Notes: a model not told the origin generated them from the sequence alone. Shown: positions 14,894 through 28,789, counted from the stretch's first letter. The stretch is 64,000 nucleotides of DNA from Echiichthys vipera (GCA_963691815.1 OY829662.1:26240056-26304055); one strand, 5' to 3'. Made by a program: numbers and translations.

Positions 14894-17800
14894 TCTTATT
14901 AACTGACTTAAAAATGCATGATAATCTTATATACTGATTTATAAACACATGATAATCTTATAAACTGACTTAAAAACACATATGATAATTTTATGAACCG
15001 ACTTAAAAATCATGATAATCTTATAAACTGACTAAAAAACACAAATGATAATCTTATAAATTACCTAAAAACACATGATAATCTTATAAATGACTAAAAA
15101 ACACATGATAATCTTTTAAACTTACTTAAAAACAAATATGATAATCTTATGAAATGACTTAAAAACACATGAATATCTTATAAACTGACTTAAAAACACA
15201 TGATATTCTTATAAACGGATTTATAAACACATGATAATCTTATAAACTGACTTAAAACACATGATAATCTCATAAACTAACTTAAAACACACATATAATA
15301 ATCTTATGAACTGGTTTAAACACATATGATAATCCTATAAACTGACTTAAAAACACAAATGATAATCTTATAAACTTACCTAAAAACACATGATAATCTT
15401 ATAAACTGACTTAAACACACATGATAATCCAATAAACTGACAAAAAAACACATGCTAATCTTATAAACTAACTTAAAACACACATATAATAATCTTATGA
15501 ACTGGTTTAAAAACACATGATAATCCTATAAACTGACTTAAAAAAACATATGATAATCTTATAAATTGATTTAAAAAACATGATAATCTTATAAACTGAC
15601 TAAAAAACACATGTTAATCTTATAAACTGACTTAAGAAACATGATGATCTTATAAACTGACTTAAAAACGCATATGATCATCTTATAAACTGACTTAAAA
15701 ACACATGAAAATGTTATGATCTGACTTAAAAACACATGATAATCTAATAAACAGACTTAAAAACACATGATATTCTTATAAATTGATTTAAAAAACATGA
15801 TAATCTTATAAACAGACTTAAAAACACATATGATAATCTTATGAACCGACTTAAAATTTATATGATAATCTCATAAACTGACTTAAAAACACATATGATA
15901 ATCTTATAAACTGACTTAAAAACACATGATAATCTTATAAACTGACTTAAAAACACATGATAATCTAATAAACAGACTTAAAAACACATGATAATCTTAT
16001 AAATTGACTTAAAAACACATGATAATCTTATACACTGACTTAAACACACATGATAATCTTATAAACTGACTTAAAAACACATGCTAATCTTATAAACTAA
16101 TTTAAAACACACATACAATAATCTTATGAACTGATTTAAAAAACATGATAATCTTATAAACTGATTTAAAAAACATGATAATCTTATAAACTGACTTAAA
16201 AACGCATGATAATCTTATAAACTTCCTTAAGAAACATGATAATCTTATAAACTGACTTAAAAACGCATATGATAATCTTATAAACCGATTTAAAACGCAT
16301 ATGATAATCTTATAAACTGACTTAAAAACACATGAAAATGTTATGATCTGACTTAAAAACACATGATAATCTAATAAACAGACTTAAAAACACATGATAT
16401 TCTTATAAATTGATTTAAAAAACATGATAATCTTATAAACAGACTTAAAAACACATATGATAATCTTATGAACCGACTTAAAATTTATATGATAATCTCA
16501 TAAACTGACTTAAAAACACATATGATAATCTTATAAACTGACTTAAAAACACATGATAATCTTATAAACTGACTTAAAAACACATGATAATCTAATAAAC
16601 AGACTTAAAAACACATGATAATCTTATAAATTGACTTAAAAACACATGATAATCTTATACACTGACTTAAACACACATGATAATCTTATAAACTGACTTA
16701 AAAACACATGCTAATCTTATAAACTAACTTAAAACACACATACAATAATCTTATGAACTGATTTAAAAACACATATGATAATCTTATTAACTGACTTAAA
16801 ACACATGATAATCTTATGAACTAACTTAAAACACACATATAATAATCTTATGAACTGGTTTAACTACACATGATAATCCTATAAACTGACTTAAAAAACC
16901 TGATAATCTTATAAACTTATTTAAAAAACATGATAATCTCATAAACTGACTTAAAAACGCATGATAATCTTATAAACTTCTTTAAGAAACATGATAATCT
17001 TATAAACTGACTTAAAAATTGCATATGATAATCTTATAAACCGATTTAAAACGCATATGATAATCTTATAAACTGACTTAAAAACACATGATAATTTTAT
17101 AACTGACTTAAAAACAGATAATAATCTTAAAAATGACTTAAAAACACATGAAAATCTTATGATCTGACTTAAAAACACATGATAATCTCATAAACTGATT
17201 TAAAAACACATGATAATCATATAAACTGACTTAAAACAAATGATAATCTTATAAACCGACTTACAACATATATGATAATCTTATAAACTGATTTAAAAAC
17301 ACATGATAATCGTATAAACTGACTTAAAAACATATGATAATCTTATAAACCGATTTACAACATATATGATAATTTCATAAACTGATTTAAAAACACATAT
17401 GATAATCTTATAAACGGACTTAAAAACACATATTATTTTATAAACTGACTTAAAAACACATGATAATCTTATAAACTGACTTAAACACACATGATAATCC
17501 AATAAACTGACTAAAAAACACATATGATAATCTTATGAACTGACTTCAAAACACACATGATAATCTTATTAACTGACTTCAAAACACATGATAATCTTAT
17601 AAACTGATTTAAAAACACATATGATAATCTTACAAACTGACTTATAAAAACAAATGATAATCTTATGAACTGATTCGGGGCGGCTGTGGCTTGGTGGAAG
17701 AGTGGGTCGTCCTCTGTTCGAGAGATTGGTGGTTCGATCCCCATCTCCCCCTGGTCCACATGTCGAAGTATCCTTGGGCAAGACACTGAACCCCGAATTG

Positions 17801-18776
17801 CTCCCCGTGCTGCGCATGGGTGTGTAAATGTGGTGTGAATGGTTAGATCAGATTAGATGGTATGTAGATGTCCACTGCCATCAGTGTGAATGTCTGTGTG
17901 AATGGGTGAATGTGACAGACACTGTGAAGCGCCTTGAGTAGTCAGATGACTAGAAAGGCGCTATATAAGTACAAGTCCATTTACCATTTACCATTTACCA
18001 TTTAAAAAACATATGATAATCTTATAAACTGACTTAAAAATGCATGATGATCTTATATACTGATTTATAAACACATGATAATCTTATAAACTGACTTAAA
18101 AACACATATGATAATTTTATGAACCGACTTAAAACACATGATAATCTTATAAACTGACTTAAAAACACAAATGATAATCTTATAAATGACCTAAAAACAC
18201 ATGATAATCTTATAAATGACTTAAAAACACATGATAATCTTTTAAACTTACTTAAAAACACATATGATAATCTTATGAAATGACTTAAAAACACATGAAT
18301 ATCTTATAAACTGACTTAAAAACACATGATAATCTTATAAACGGATTTATAAACACATGATAATCTTATAAACTAACTTAAAACACACATATAATAATCT
18401 TATGAACTGGTTTAAATACACATGATAATCTTATAAACAGACTTAAAAACACATATGATAATCTTATGAACCGACTTAAAATTTATATGATAATCTCATA
18501 AACTGACTTAAAAACACATATGATAATCTTATAAACTGACTTAAAAACACATTATAATCTTATAAACTGACTTAAAAACACATGATAATCTAATAAACAG
18601 ACTTAAAAACACATGATAATCTTATAAATTGACTTAAAAACACATGATAATCTTATACACTGACTTAAACACACATGATAATCTTATAAACTGACTTAAA
18701 AACACATGCTAATCTTATAAACTAACTTAAAACACACATACAATAATCTTATGAACTGATTTAAAAAACATGACAA
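14894..18776. repeat. 3.88-kb tandem higher-order repeat, copy B (with SINE)
   Basis: Second copy of the block at 10,450-14,893, lacking the 561-bp internal duplication. Its right edge is near 18,776, where the sequence stops matching the start of copy B. Confidence 0.92.
17677..18002 (+). mobile_element. tRNA-derived SINE (copy B, by segmental duplication)
   Basis: No difference from the 13,794-14,119 element was noticed by eye, and its flanks match too. It therefore dates the surrounding 3.9-kb duplication as later than the SINE insertion. Confidence 0.88.
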
Positions 18777-19559
18777 TCTTATAAACTGACTTAAAAACGC
18801 ATGATAATCTTATAAACTGACTTAAGAAACATGATTATCTTATAAACTGACTTAAAAACGCATATGATCATCTTATAAACCGATTTAAAACGCATATGAA
18901 AATCTTATAAACTGAATTAAAAACACATGAAAATCTTATGATCTGACTTAAAAACACAAATTAATCTTATAAACTGACTTCGAAACACACGATAATCTTA
19001 TAAACTGACTTAAAAACACATATGATAATCTTATGAACTGACTTCAAAACACACATGATAATCTTATTAACTGACTTCAAAACACATGATAATCTTATAA
19101 ACTGATTTAAAAACACATATGATAATCTTACAAACTGACTTATAAAAACAAATGATAATCTTATGAACTGATTTAAAAAACATATGATAATCTTATAAAC
19201 TGAATTAAAAATGCATGATGATCTTATATACTGATTTATAACCACATGATAATCTTATAAACTGACTTAAAAACACATATGATAATTTTATGAACCGACT
19301 TAAAACACATGATAATCTTATAAACTGACTTAAAAACACAAATGATAATCTTATAAATGACATAAAAACACATGATAATCTTATAAATGACTTAAAAACA
19401 CATGATAATCTTTTAAACTTACTTAAAAACACATATGATAATCTTATGAAATGACTTAAAAACAGATGAATATCTTATAAACTGACTTAAAAACACATGA
19501 TAATCTTATAAACGGATTTATAAACACATGATAATCTTATAAACTAACTTAAAACACAC

Positions 19560-22500
19560 ATATAATAATCTTATGAACTGTCTTAAATACACATGATAAT
19601 CCTATAAACTGACTTAAAAACACATATGATTATCTTTAAAACTGACTTAAAAACACAAATGATAATCTTATAAATGACTTAAAATCACATGATAATCCTA
19701 TAAACTGACTTAAAAACACATGATAATCTAATAAACAGACTTAAAAACACATGATAATCTTATAAACTTACTTAAAAACACATTTGATAATCTTATAAAT
19801 TTACCTAAAAACACATGATAATCTTATAAACTGACTTAAACACACATGATAATCCAATAAACTGACTAAAAAACACATGCTAATTTTATAAACTAACTTA
19901 AAACACACATATAATAATCTTATGAACTGGTTTAAATACACATGATAATCCTATAAACTGACATAAAAAAAACATGATAATCTTATAAACTTCTTTAAGA
20001 AACATGATAATCTTATAAACTGACTTAAAAACGCATATGATAATCTTATAAACTGATTTAAAACGCATATGATAATCTTATAAACTGACTTAAAAACACA
20101 TGATAATTTTATAACTGACTTAAAAACAGATAATATCTTAAAAATGACTTAAAAACACATGAAAATCTTATGATCTGACTTAAAAACACAAAATAATCTT
20201 ATAAACTGACTTCGAAACACACGATAATCTTATAAACTGACTTAAAAACACATATGATAATCTTATTAACTGACTTAAAACACATGATAATCTTATGAAC
20301 TAACTTAAAACACACATATAATAATCTTATGAACTGGTTTAACTACACATGATAATCCTATAAACTGACTTAAAAAACCTGATAATCTTATAAACTTATT
20401 TAAAAAACATGATAATCTCATAAACTGACTTAAAAACGCATGATAATCTTATAAACTTCTTTAAGAAACATGATAATCTTATAAACTGACTTAAAAATTG
20501 CATATGATAATCTTATAAACCGATTTAAAACGCATATGATAATCTTATAAACTGACTTAAAAACACATGATAATTTTATAACTGACTTAAAAACAGATAA
20601 TAATCTTAAAAATGACTTAAAAACACATGAAAATCTTATGATCTGACTTAAAAACACATGATAATCTCATAAACTGATTTAAAAACACATGATAATCATA
20701 TAAACTGACTTAAAACAAATGATAATCTTATAAACCGACTTACAACATATATGATAATCTTATAAACTGATTTAAAAACACATGATAATCGTATAAACTG
20801 ACTTAAAAACATATGATAATCTTATAAACCGATTTACAACATATATGATAATTTCATAAACTGATTTAAAAACACATATGATAATCTTATAAACGGACTT
20901 AAAAACACATATTATTTTATAAACTGACTTAAAAACACATGATAATCTTATAAACTGACCTAAAAACACATGATTATCTTATAAACTGACTTAAAAACAC
21001 GTTATAATCTCATAAACTGACTTAAAAACCCGTGATAATCTTATAACCTGACTTAAAAACACATATGATAATCTTATAAATGACTTAAAAACACATGATT
21101 ATCTTAAAAAACTGAGTTAAAAACACATGATAATCTGATAAACAGACTTAAAAACACATGATAATCCTGTAAACTGTTTTAAAAACACATGATAATCTGA
21201 TAAACAGACTTAAAAACACATGATAATCTTATAAACTGACTTAAAAACACATATAATAATCTTATGAACTGGCTTAAATACACATGATAATCCTATAAAC
21301 TGACTTAAAAACACATATGATTATCTTTAAAACTGACTTAAAAACACAAATGATAATCTTATAAATGACTTAAAATCACATGATAATCCTATAAACTGAC
21401 TTAAAAACACATGATAATCTAATAAACAGACTTAAAAACACATGATAATCTTATAAACTGACTTAAAAACACATTTGATAATCTTATAAATTTACCTAAA
21501 AACACATGATAATCTTATAAACTGACTTAAACACACATGATAATCCAATAAACTGACTAAAAAACACATGCTAATTTTATAAACTAACTTAAAACACACA
21601 TATAATAATCTTATGAACTGGTTTAAATACACATGATAATCCTATAAACTGACATAAAAAAAACATGATAATCTTATAAACTTCTTTAAGAAACATGATA
21701 ATCTTATAAACTGACTTAAAAACGCATATGATAATCTTATAAACTGATTTAAAACGCATATGATAATCTTATAAACTGACTTAAAAACACATGATAATTT
21801 TATAACTGACTTAAAAACAGATAATATCTTAAAAATGACTTAAAAACACATGAAAATCTTATGATCTGACTTAAAAACACAAAATAATCTTATAAACTGA
21901 CTTCGAAACACACGATAATCTTATAAACTGACTTAAAAACACATATGATAATCTTATTAACTGACTTAAAACACATGATAATCTTATGAACTAACTTAAA
22001 ACACACATATAATAATCTTATGAACTGGTTTAACTACACATGATAATCCTATAAACTGACTTAAAAAACCTGATAATCTTATAAACTTATTTAAAAAACA
22101 TGATAATCTCATAAACTGACTTAAAAACTCATGATAATCTTATAAACTTCTTTAAGAAACATGATAATCTTATAAACTGACTTAAAAACGCATATGATAA
22201 TCTTATAAACCGATTTAAAACGCATATGATAATCTTATAAACTGACTTAAAAACACATGATAATTTTATAACTGACTTAAAAACAGATAATAATCTTAAA
22301 AATGACTTAAAAACACATGAAAATCTTATGATCTGACTTAAAAACACATGATAATCTCATAAACTGATTTAAAAACACATGATAATCATATAAACTGACT
22401 TAAAACAAATGATAATCTTATAAACCGACTTACAACATATATGATAATCTTATAAACTGATTTAAAAACACATGATAATCGTATAAACTGACTTAAAAAC

Positions 22501-22940
22501 ATATGATAATCTTATAAACCGATTTACAACATATATGATAATTTCATAAACTGATTTAAAAACACATATGATAATCTTATAAACGGACTTAAAAACACAT
22601 ATTATTTTATAAACTGACTTAAAAACACATGATAATCTTATAAACTGACCTAAAAACACATGATTATCTTATAAACTGACTTAAAAACACGTTATAATCT
22701 CATAAACTGACTTAAAAACCCGTGATAATCTTATAACCTGACTTAAAAACACATATGATAATCTTATAAATGACTTAAAAACACATGATTATCTTAAAAA
22801 ACTGAGTTAAAAACACATGATAATCTGATAAACAGACTTAAAAACACATGATAATCCTGTAAACTGTTTTAAAAACACATGATAATCTGATAAACAGACT
22901 TAAAAACACATGATAATCTTATAAACTGACTTAAAAACAC
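19560..22940. repeat. ~1,690-bp tandem duplication in the satellite
   Basis: 19,560-21,250 and 21,251-22,940 are consecutive near-identical copies. The rare variant with GATTATCTTTAAAAC appears at both starts, and long stretches match at offsets 1,690-1,699. This is the last higher-order block before the array decays into unique sequence. Confidence 0.88.
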
Positions 22941-23139
22941 ATGATATTCTTATAAACTGACTTAAAACACATGATAATCTTATAAACTGACTTGAAACCC
23001 ACATGAAAATCTTATAAACTGATTTAAAAACACATAATAATCCTATAAACTGACTTAAAACCAATATGAAAATCTTAATAACTGCAGAGACACAAGAGGT
23101 CTTGTGACCGTGCAAAAGAGTTTGTTGTTTTGATTGAGT

Positions 23140-23736
<597 letters not shown>

Positions 23737-23740
23737 TTAA

Positions 23741-24012
23741 CCCTTGTATGGTATCCCGAATTCACAGAGAGATAGAAAATGCCCACACGCATACACAAAG
23801 ATAATGTTACATAATTATAATCTAAGCACAGAGAAGCCGTTGGCCCTCACTGTCCCCCATATGTGTTATCTCTATTGTTTGAAATTGAGATAAGGACATT
23901 ATATGTTAATGGTTAATGAAGTAAAATTTGATTTCAGACTTGTTTTAAAAACCCCGAATATGTCCCGGATCAGTTTGAGCCCAGGATACCAGTGGTGAAG
24001 ACCATACAAGGG
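23741..24012. mobile_element. piggyBac-type MITE (272 bp) with TTAA target duplication
   Basis: The left end CCCTTGTATGGT and right end ACCATACAAGGG are perfect 12-bp inverted repeats. They are flanked exactly by TTAA at 23,737-23,740 and 24,013-24,016. A TTAA target and CCC-starting ends are the hallmark of piggyBac transposons. The interior is too short for a transposase, so this would be a non-autonomous copy moved in trans. Confidence 0.85.
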
Positions 24013-24059
24013 TTAAGCCACATAGTCCCCCTCCCTCCTCCCCCAATAGCCAGGCCCGG

Positions 24060-24450
24060 CCTGCACCCATACTATTCAAAAGATGCAGCACGATTGCTTC
24101 TTGCTTATACGTCATCACCCCTTTGAGGTTTTCTACATTTCTTCCAACTGTTTCTGAATATTTTCATCTGACCAAATCTGCAGAAAATACTTGATACCCG
24201 CAAACTCTTCTGCGGCATCTTTTTAAAAGTTAGCAGGGAACAGTCGTATATAAATAGTCATCAGACCTGCTTTTTATGCTCGTACATGTGTAATGGTGCC
24301 ATGCTGAAGCCCACCTCTCTCAACGAGGACGTGATCGGGAAGCGTGGCTTGCCTAGGCTCGGCACAGTTACACTGATCAAACAAACTATATTTTAGCTGT
24401 GAATCGGGCTTTGGCACAATATGAATGATAAGTGTGAGTACACCCTTAGA
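24060..24450. mobile_element. Degenerate half-copy of the foldback (GGGCGC-ended) DNA element family
   Basis: Two stretches match the large palindrome at 31,951-33,069: GAATATTTTCATCTGACCAA with neighbouring CTGCAGAAAA, and GCTCGTACATGTG followed by AAGCCCACCTCT. The right edge GTGTGAGTACACCC near 24,440 resembles the family terminus GTGTGAGCGCGCCC. No left terminus is recognisable, so it is truncated or decayed. Confidence 0.6.
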
Positions 24451-24960
24451 GTCTAAGGCTTAGACTCTCTGCGTACCCGTCCATTGAAACAGTCTCTTAA
24501 ACACAGAGATCAGTTCAGGTGTAGGTCACTTTAGTTTTAGGTATAAAGCTGCAAACTGTTATACTTCTCATGGTGTAGTTCATGCATGTATAAGGAGAAC
24601 TGGATACAGGGTTCAAGGCAGATCCCAGTTCATCCCTATGAAAGTGTCTTAGTGGTGCAAGAAGCCAAGAGTTCAATTTCCGCATCTAAAAATACTCAGA
24701 TGAGCGACACTTTGGCATTGTATGGCCAATAGAGCAGGAGCACTAGAGACTTCCGCCAGCCGAGCCTGCTAGTACCGGCCAGTAGTTTAAAGTTGTACTC
24801 CGTAAGATTTTAATCTAGTTAATTGTCTTTTAAGAAAGCACTTGTTGCCTCTTTGTTGCCCTGAGTATTCACATCTGAGTGTCATTTATTAATTTGTTTA
24901 TTAATTCATTTATTAATTCAGTGCAGATTTTGATCAACATGACAGCAATTACACATGGTC
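24450..24960. other. No gene seen; unique sequence
   Basis: No exon-like or RNA-like signal found. A short TTAATTTATT-rich stretch near 24,890-24,920 is simple sequence. Confidence 0.45.
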
Positions 24961-24964
24961 ACAA

Positions 24965-25250
24965 GTCATATTATTTTGACATGTTTAAGTATTAATTTGT
25001 CTGTTGTATAGTCATATTATTATAACATGTTTAATATAATTCATCTGTTGTATAGTCATATTATTATGACATGTTTAATATAATTCATCTGTTGTAAAGT
25101 CATATTATTATGACATGTTTAATATAATTCATCTGTTGTATAGTCATATTATTATGATATGTTTAATATAATTCATCTGTTGTATAGTCATATTATTATG
25201 ATATGTTTAATAAAATTCATCTGTTGTATAGTCATATTATTATGACATGA
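24965..25250. repeat. 44-bp minisatellite, about 7 copies
   Basis: The marker GTCATATTATT begins units at 24,965, 25,011, 25,055, 25,099, 25,143, 25,187 and 25,231. Spacing is 44 bp except for the first, divergent 46-bp unit. Each unit contains ACATGTTTAATATAATTC and CATCTGTTGTA. It is unrelated to the 31-bp satellite. Confidence 0.95.
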
Positions 25251-25569
25251 AACAAAAAACACAACTGTTAATTACAACAAAAAAAACACATAATAGATTT
25301 GACTTTCCTCATTTAAAAACAGGTTTGCGTGGAAACTTTTGAACAGTATGAAGCCATTACATGAGAATTCACAGGGTTGGTTGTGTGCTGAACTAATGAA
25401 GGAGTTTGACATGTCAGACTTATGTGGTTTTTCCCGGACATCGCTGTGTTTTATCCATCCCGTGTTTCAATCGTACTGACTCTCCACTACTTTTCACACT
25501 CTGTTGATGTTAGTTCATTTTCTTTTAATGTTTGAAACTTCAAATCTGGCCATTGCACCTTTAAAGTTC

Positions 25570-25756
25570 CTGAACCCCCTGAGTAGGAAGTGGGGCAGCT
25601 GGGGCTCTGAACCCCAAATGTACGTGGGTGTGTGAAGGTTTGAATGATAAGAGTAGCCTCTGCCATCAGTGTATAAATGTGACAAATAGTGTAAAGGAAG
25701 CAGTGGTCGCAAGACTAGAAAAGCACTATAGAAGTATAAGTCCATTTACCAACTTA
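25570..25756 (+). mobile_element. Degenerate SINE fragment (CCATTTA-tail family)
   Basis: Weak match to the body and tail of the 13,794 SINE: GTGTGTGAAGG, GCCATCAGTGT, then AAAAGCACTATAGAAGTATAA and TCCATTTACC. The tRNA-like head is lost. Confidence 0.7.
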
Positions 25757-25954
25757 TTTTACCATCTGGAACTATTGCACAGGAATTTCATCTAGTCCCT
25801 GGTTCCTCCAGTTCAATTTTAGTACCCGAGTTCCTCAAAAGGTTCTCCGGTCCCCTGAGACAGAACTCCAAATGAATGCAAGTGTTGCTCTGTGTCTGTT
25901 GCATGTGTAAAGAGGCAACTGTAAAACAGTACATCTTAATAAAAGAAGGAAGAT

Positions 25955-26650
25955 CATCTCATCTCATCTCATCTTCAACCTCTTATCCAGGGTCGGGTCG
26001 CGGGGGCAGCAGCTTTAGCCGGGGACCCCGAAATTCCCTTTCCCGGGCGACATTAACCAGCTCTAACTGGGGGATCCTGAGGCGTTCCCAGGCCAGTGTG
26101 GAGATATAATCTCTCCACCTGGTCCTGGGTCTTCCCTGAGGTCTCCTCCCAGCTGGACGTGCCTGGAACGACTCCCTAGGGAGGCGCCCAGGGGGCATCC
26201 TTACTAGATGATCCTGAACCACCTCAACTGGCTCCTTTCAATGCAAAGGAGCAGCGGCTCTACTCCGAGCTCCTCACGGATGGCTGAACCTCTCACCCGT
26301 CTCACTTCTCACTCTAAGGGAGACTCCAGCCACCCTCCTGAGAAAACCCATTTCGGCCGCTTGTACCCGCGACCTCCCTCTTTCGGTCATGACCCAGCTT
26401 TCATGACCATAGTTGAGGGTAGGAACGAAGATTAACCGGTAGATCCAGAGCTTTGCCTCCGGCTCAGCTCTCTTTTCGTCACAACGGTGCGGTAGAGCGA
26501 CTGCAGCACCGCCCCTGCTGCTCCGATTCTCCGGCCAAACTCACGCTCCATCGTCCCCTCACTCGTGAACATGATCCCGAGGTACTTGAACTCCTTCACT
26601 TGGTGTAAGGACTCATTCCCTACCTGGAGTAAGCAATCCACCGCTTTCCT
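25955..26650 (-). pseudogene. 5'-truncated RTE-clade (Rex3-like) LINE, 3' end of reverse transcriptase ORF
   Basis: On the minus strand 26,641-26,432 encodes the reverse-transcriptase end motif FKYLGIMFTSEG, then MEREFGRRIGAA and KRELSRR. 26,222-25,983 continues with LVRMPPGRLPRE, GRPRTRWRDY and LLPPRPDPG, the usual C-terminus of teleost RTE-type elements. The two pieces are in different frames with about 210 bp of disrupted sequence between. The 3' end is followed by a short GATGA-type tail (read on +, CATCT repeats at 25,952-25,975), which fits the GATG-rich tails of Rex3. It is a dead, 5'-truncated insertion. Confidence 0.85.
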
Positions 26651-26659
26651 GCTGAGAGA

Positions 26660-27285
26660 AGGAAGTTAACATAAGTTAAACTTGGAAAAATACTACATTC
26701 CAAGAATTTAACCTGAGTCAAAAATAAATTGTTGAAATAGTAACTCAGTTGTTTTGAGTGCACTAAAGTTTCGAAGCATTTTAAGGACTGATAATATAAT
26801 TCTAATTCGTTCCGCTGACTGATTTTCTTTGAGTTTACTTTATATCAGTACATAAATGTAAGTCCTGAAGACCACAGGCTCTATAATTCTAATAATAGTT
26901 ATATGTTTTGTTTTTATCTCAGTTTATAAATGTATAGATCTGATAAAAAAAAAGTATTACCAAACAAACCAGTCACTGTTTTGATAACTAATTAATCATG
27001 TAAGTAAGTTTATATTTTTTTATTGTAAAAATTACCGTTTTTTTTAGTGTTTTTAATCTGTCTTCAAGTCAAGTGCATATTTAAGTTATGCACTGGTGGC
27101 TGAACAAACAAGGTTTCTGATGACATCACCATACAATTGATTTAAAAAAACTGTCAGCATGATCGATAATAGTCATTGCCCACCATAGTCATTTGTATTT
27201 GGGTTACCTCCGTTATTTCATTCTGGCCATAGTGAAGGGTTCTTTGATGCTCAGTTATTTCATAAACTCAGAATGTCTAGAGCAG
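26660..27285. other. No gene seen; AT-rich unique sequence
   Basis: No splice-flanked open frame or recognisable mobile element in this stretch. Confidence 0.45.
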
Positions 27286-27287
27286 TT

Positions 27288-27460
27288 GTCTCTAATCCCT
27301 TCCCCTGGAGAGCTACCGCCCTTCTGGTTTCAGGTCTGATTGTATTGATTTGCTCGTTATTGGGCAGTTGAAGCTTCAAGGGTTTTTATAACTATTTAAA
27401 TCAGGTGTGTTAGAGTTGGGAGATATCTAAAACATGCAGGGCAGTAGTTCAAGGCATTGG
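27288..27460. mobile_element. Decayed hAT-type MITE
   Basis: The left part CCCCTGGAGAGCTACCGCCC and right part AAATCAGGTGTGTTAG, then AAAACATGCAGGGCAGTAG, match the complete MITE at 62,661-62,852. The terminal CAGGGG ends have mutated. Confidence 0.65.
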
Positions 27461-28240
27461 CTGTAGTGTAAAATGCAAGGGTATAATGGTATGGTATGGT
27501 ATTAATGGAAGAAAAATGAGTAGATATAACTTGTGTTAAGAAGATGCATTTAGGTTAATCTTACTTAATGCACACAAGTCCTGTTTACACGTTTAAATAC
27601 ATTTGGATAAATGCAACTTTAAAAGAGCAAAATACTTAATAGTTTAAGTTCAATGAACTGAATTGAATAAGTGCTATTAACTGTATTCACTTGTGTTACC
27701 TTAACAATAATTATTAGAGTTACTTGTCGTCAAATCAAATAATTTTCTAAATAATTTAAGTAATCCAACTCCAAATGATTTGAGGCAATCAGTTTCCTCA
27801 AACCATCTGAGTTGAACTAACTCCTTAGGTTTTACAGTGTGTCTGCTACATGTTCCCTGTATACACAGCAATATGTCTGAGTATTAAGACATGTAAGACA
27901 TGTTTTTGGTTTGGTAGGTGATCTAGCTTTTAATAAAGCAAATGGATTTTTGGTCTTTTTTTTTTAACTTGTGACAGCGTGTTTGGTGTTCAAATTCTTT
28001 TAGCCCCACCAACTCTGAGCGTCCGTATTCTGTATCTGAAATGTGACCCCTAAGAGCTCCTCCTCTCCTAAACTGGGAGTGACCTCCGACCTTATTTAAA
28101 CAAACCTGCAAAACATAAGGAAGACTGTTTCTGGTGCTATTCAGATGCTTATGTCATAATACAATCATCTTCTGTCAAAATGCCATAGCACTTCTATTCA
28201 AAATGGAAATTGATACATGCTACCAATATTAAAAGGTTGC
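27460..28240. other. No gene seen; AT-rich unique sequence
   Basis: Apart from a tiny TATGG repeat near 27,485-27,500, nothing was recognised. Confidence 0.4.
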
Positions 28241-28244
28241 TGCA

Positions 28245-28321
28245 AACACACACACACACACACGCACACGCACACGCACACGCACACGCACACGCACACG
28301 CACACGCACACGCACACACAC
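28245..28321. repeat. (CA)n/(CACACG)n microsatellite
   Basis: CA dinucleotides pass into about nine CACACG hexamers and return to CA. Confidence 0.97.
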
Positions 28322-28618
28322 TCCGTTGTACCTCCCCTTACCCTTTGCCCTTTAGGTTCTTCTCTGCAGGCTGGAGGACTGCCTCTCCTCCCCCCTCAGT
28401 GGAATCTCCCTCAGGCGTAGCTGATGTCCAGGACTGAGCAGTGCAGTTTGTCACTGTGTTCATGTAATGGCAACATGTGCTGCCATTTACAGTATTGTGC
28501 AAAATGTGCATTTGTGTGCAACTGAATGATTTGTGTTACCATTGTCATTGTGTTCAACTAGGCTCCTTGTACAGATAAGGCTAAAGATTACAGTCTGGCT
28601 TTGGTTGAATGTAATTGT

Positions 28619-28789
<171 letters not shown>

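Larger units (their letters stand above)
1..23080. repeat. Giant ~31-bp minisatellite/satellite array (>=23 kb)
   Basis: The whole stretch is a head-to-tail repeat of an AT-rich unit of about 31 bp with the core GATAATCTTATAAACTGACT followed by an A-tract and CACAT. Common variants are 30 bp (one A fewer) and 33 bp (CATATG instead of CATG). Dividing length by unit gives roughly 700 copies. The array runs off the left edge and fades out near 23,080. It is broken only by three SINE insertions. Many minus-strand open frames occur because the 33-bp variant is 11 codons; they give a monotonous 11-residue periodicity and are not genes. Whether the array is subtelomeric, pericentromeric or interstitial cannot be told from this window. 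Confidence 0.97.

Noticed and set aside
13628..17817. Frames through the SINEs fused to satellite peptides
   Set aside because: They cross insertion boundaries and exist only because the SINE is stop-poor.
410..22659. Many minus-strand open frames of 60-148 codons rich in FIRLSCVFKSVYKII
   Set aside because: They follow the 33-bp satellite variant, which is 11 codons; there is no start context, codon bias or splice structure. They are shadows of the tandem repeat, not genes or repeat proteins.
1..23080. CRISPR-like regularly spaced repeats
   Set aside because: Units are contiguous with no unique spacers, and the whole window is of vertebrate type.
25983..26641. Functional reverse transcriptase
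   Set aside because: Only the C-terminal part remains, in two frames; catalytic motifs are missing.
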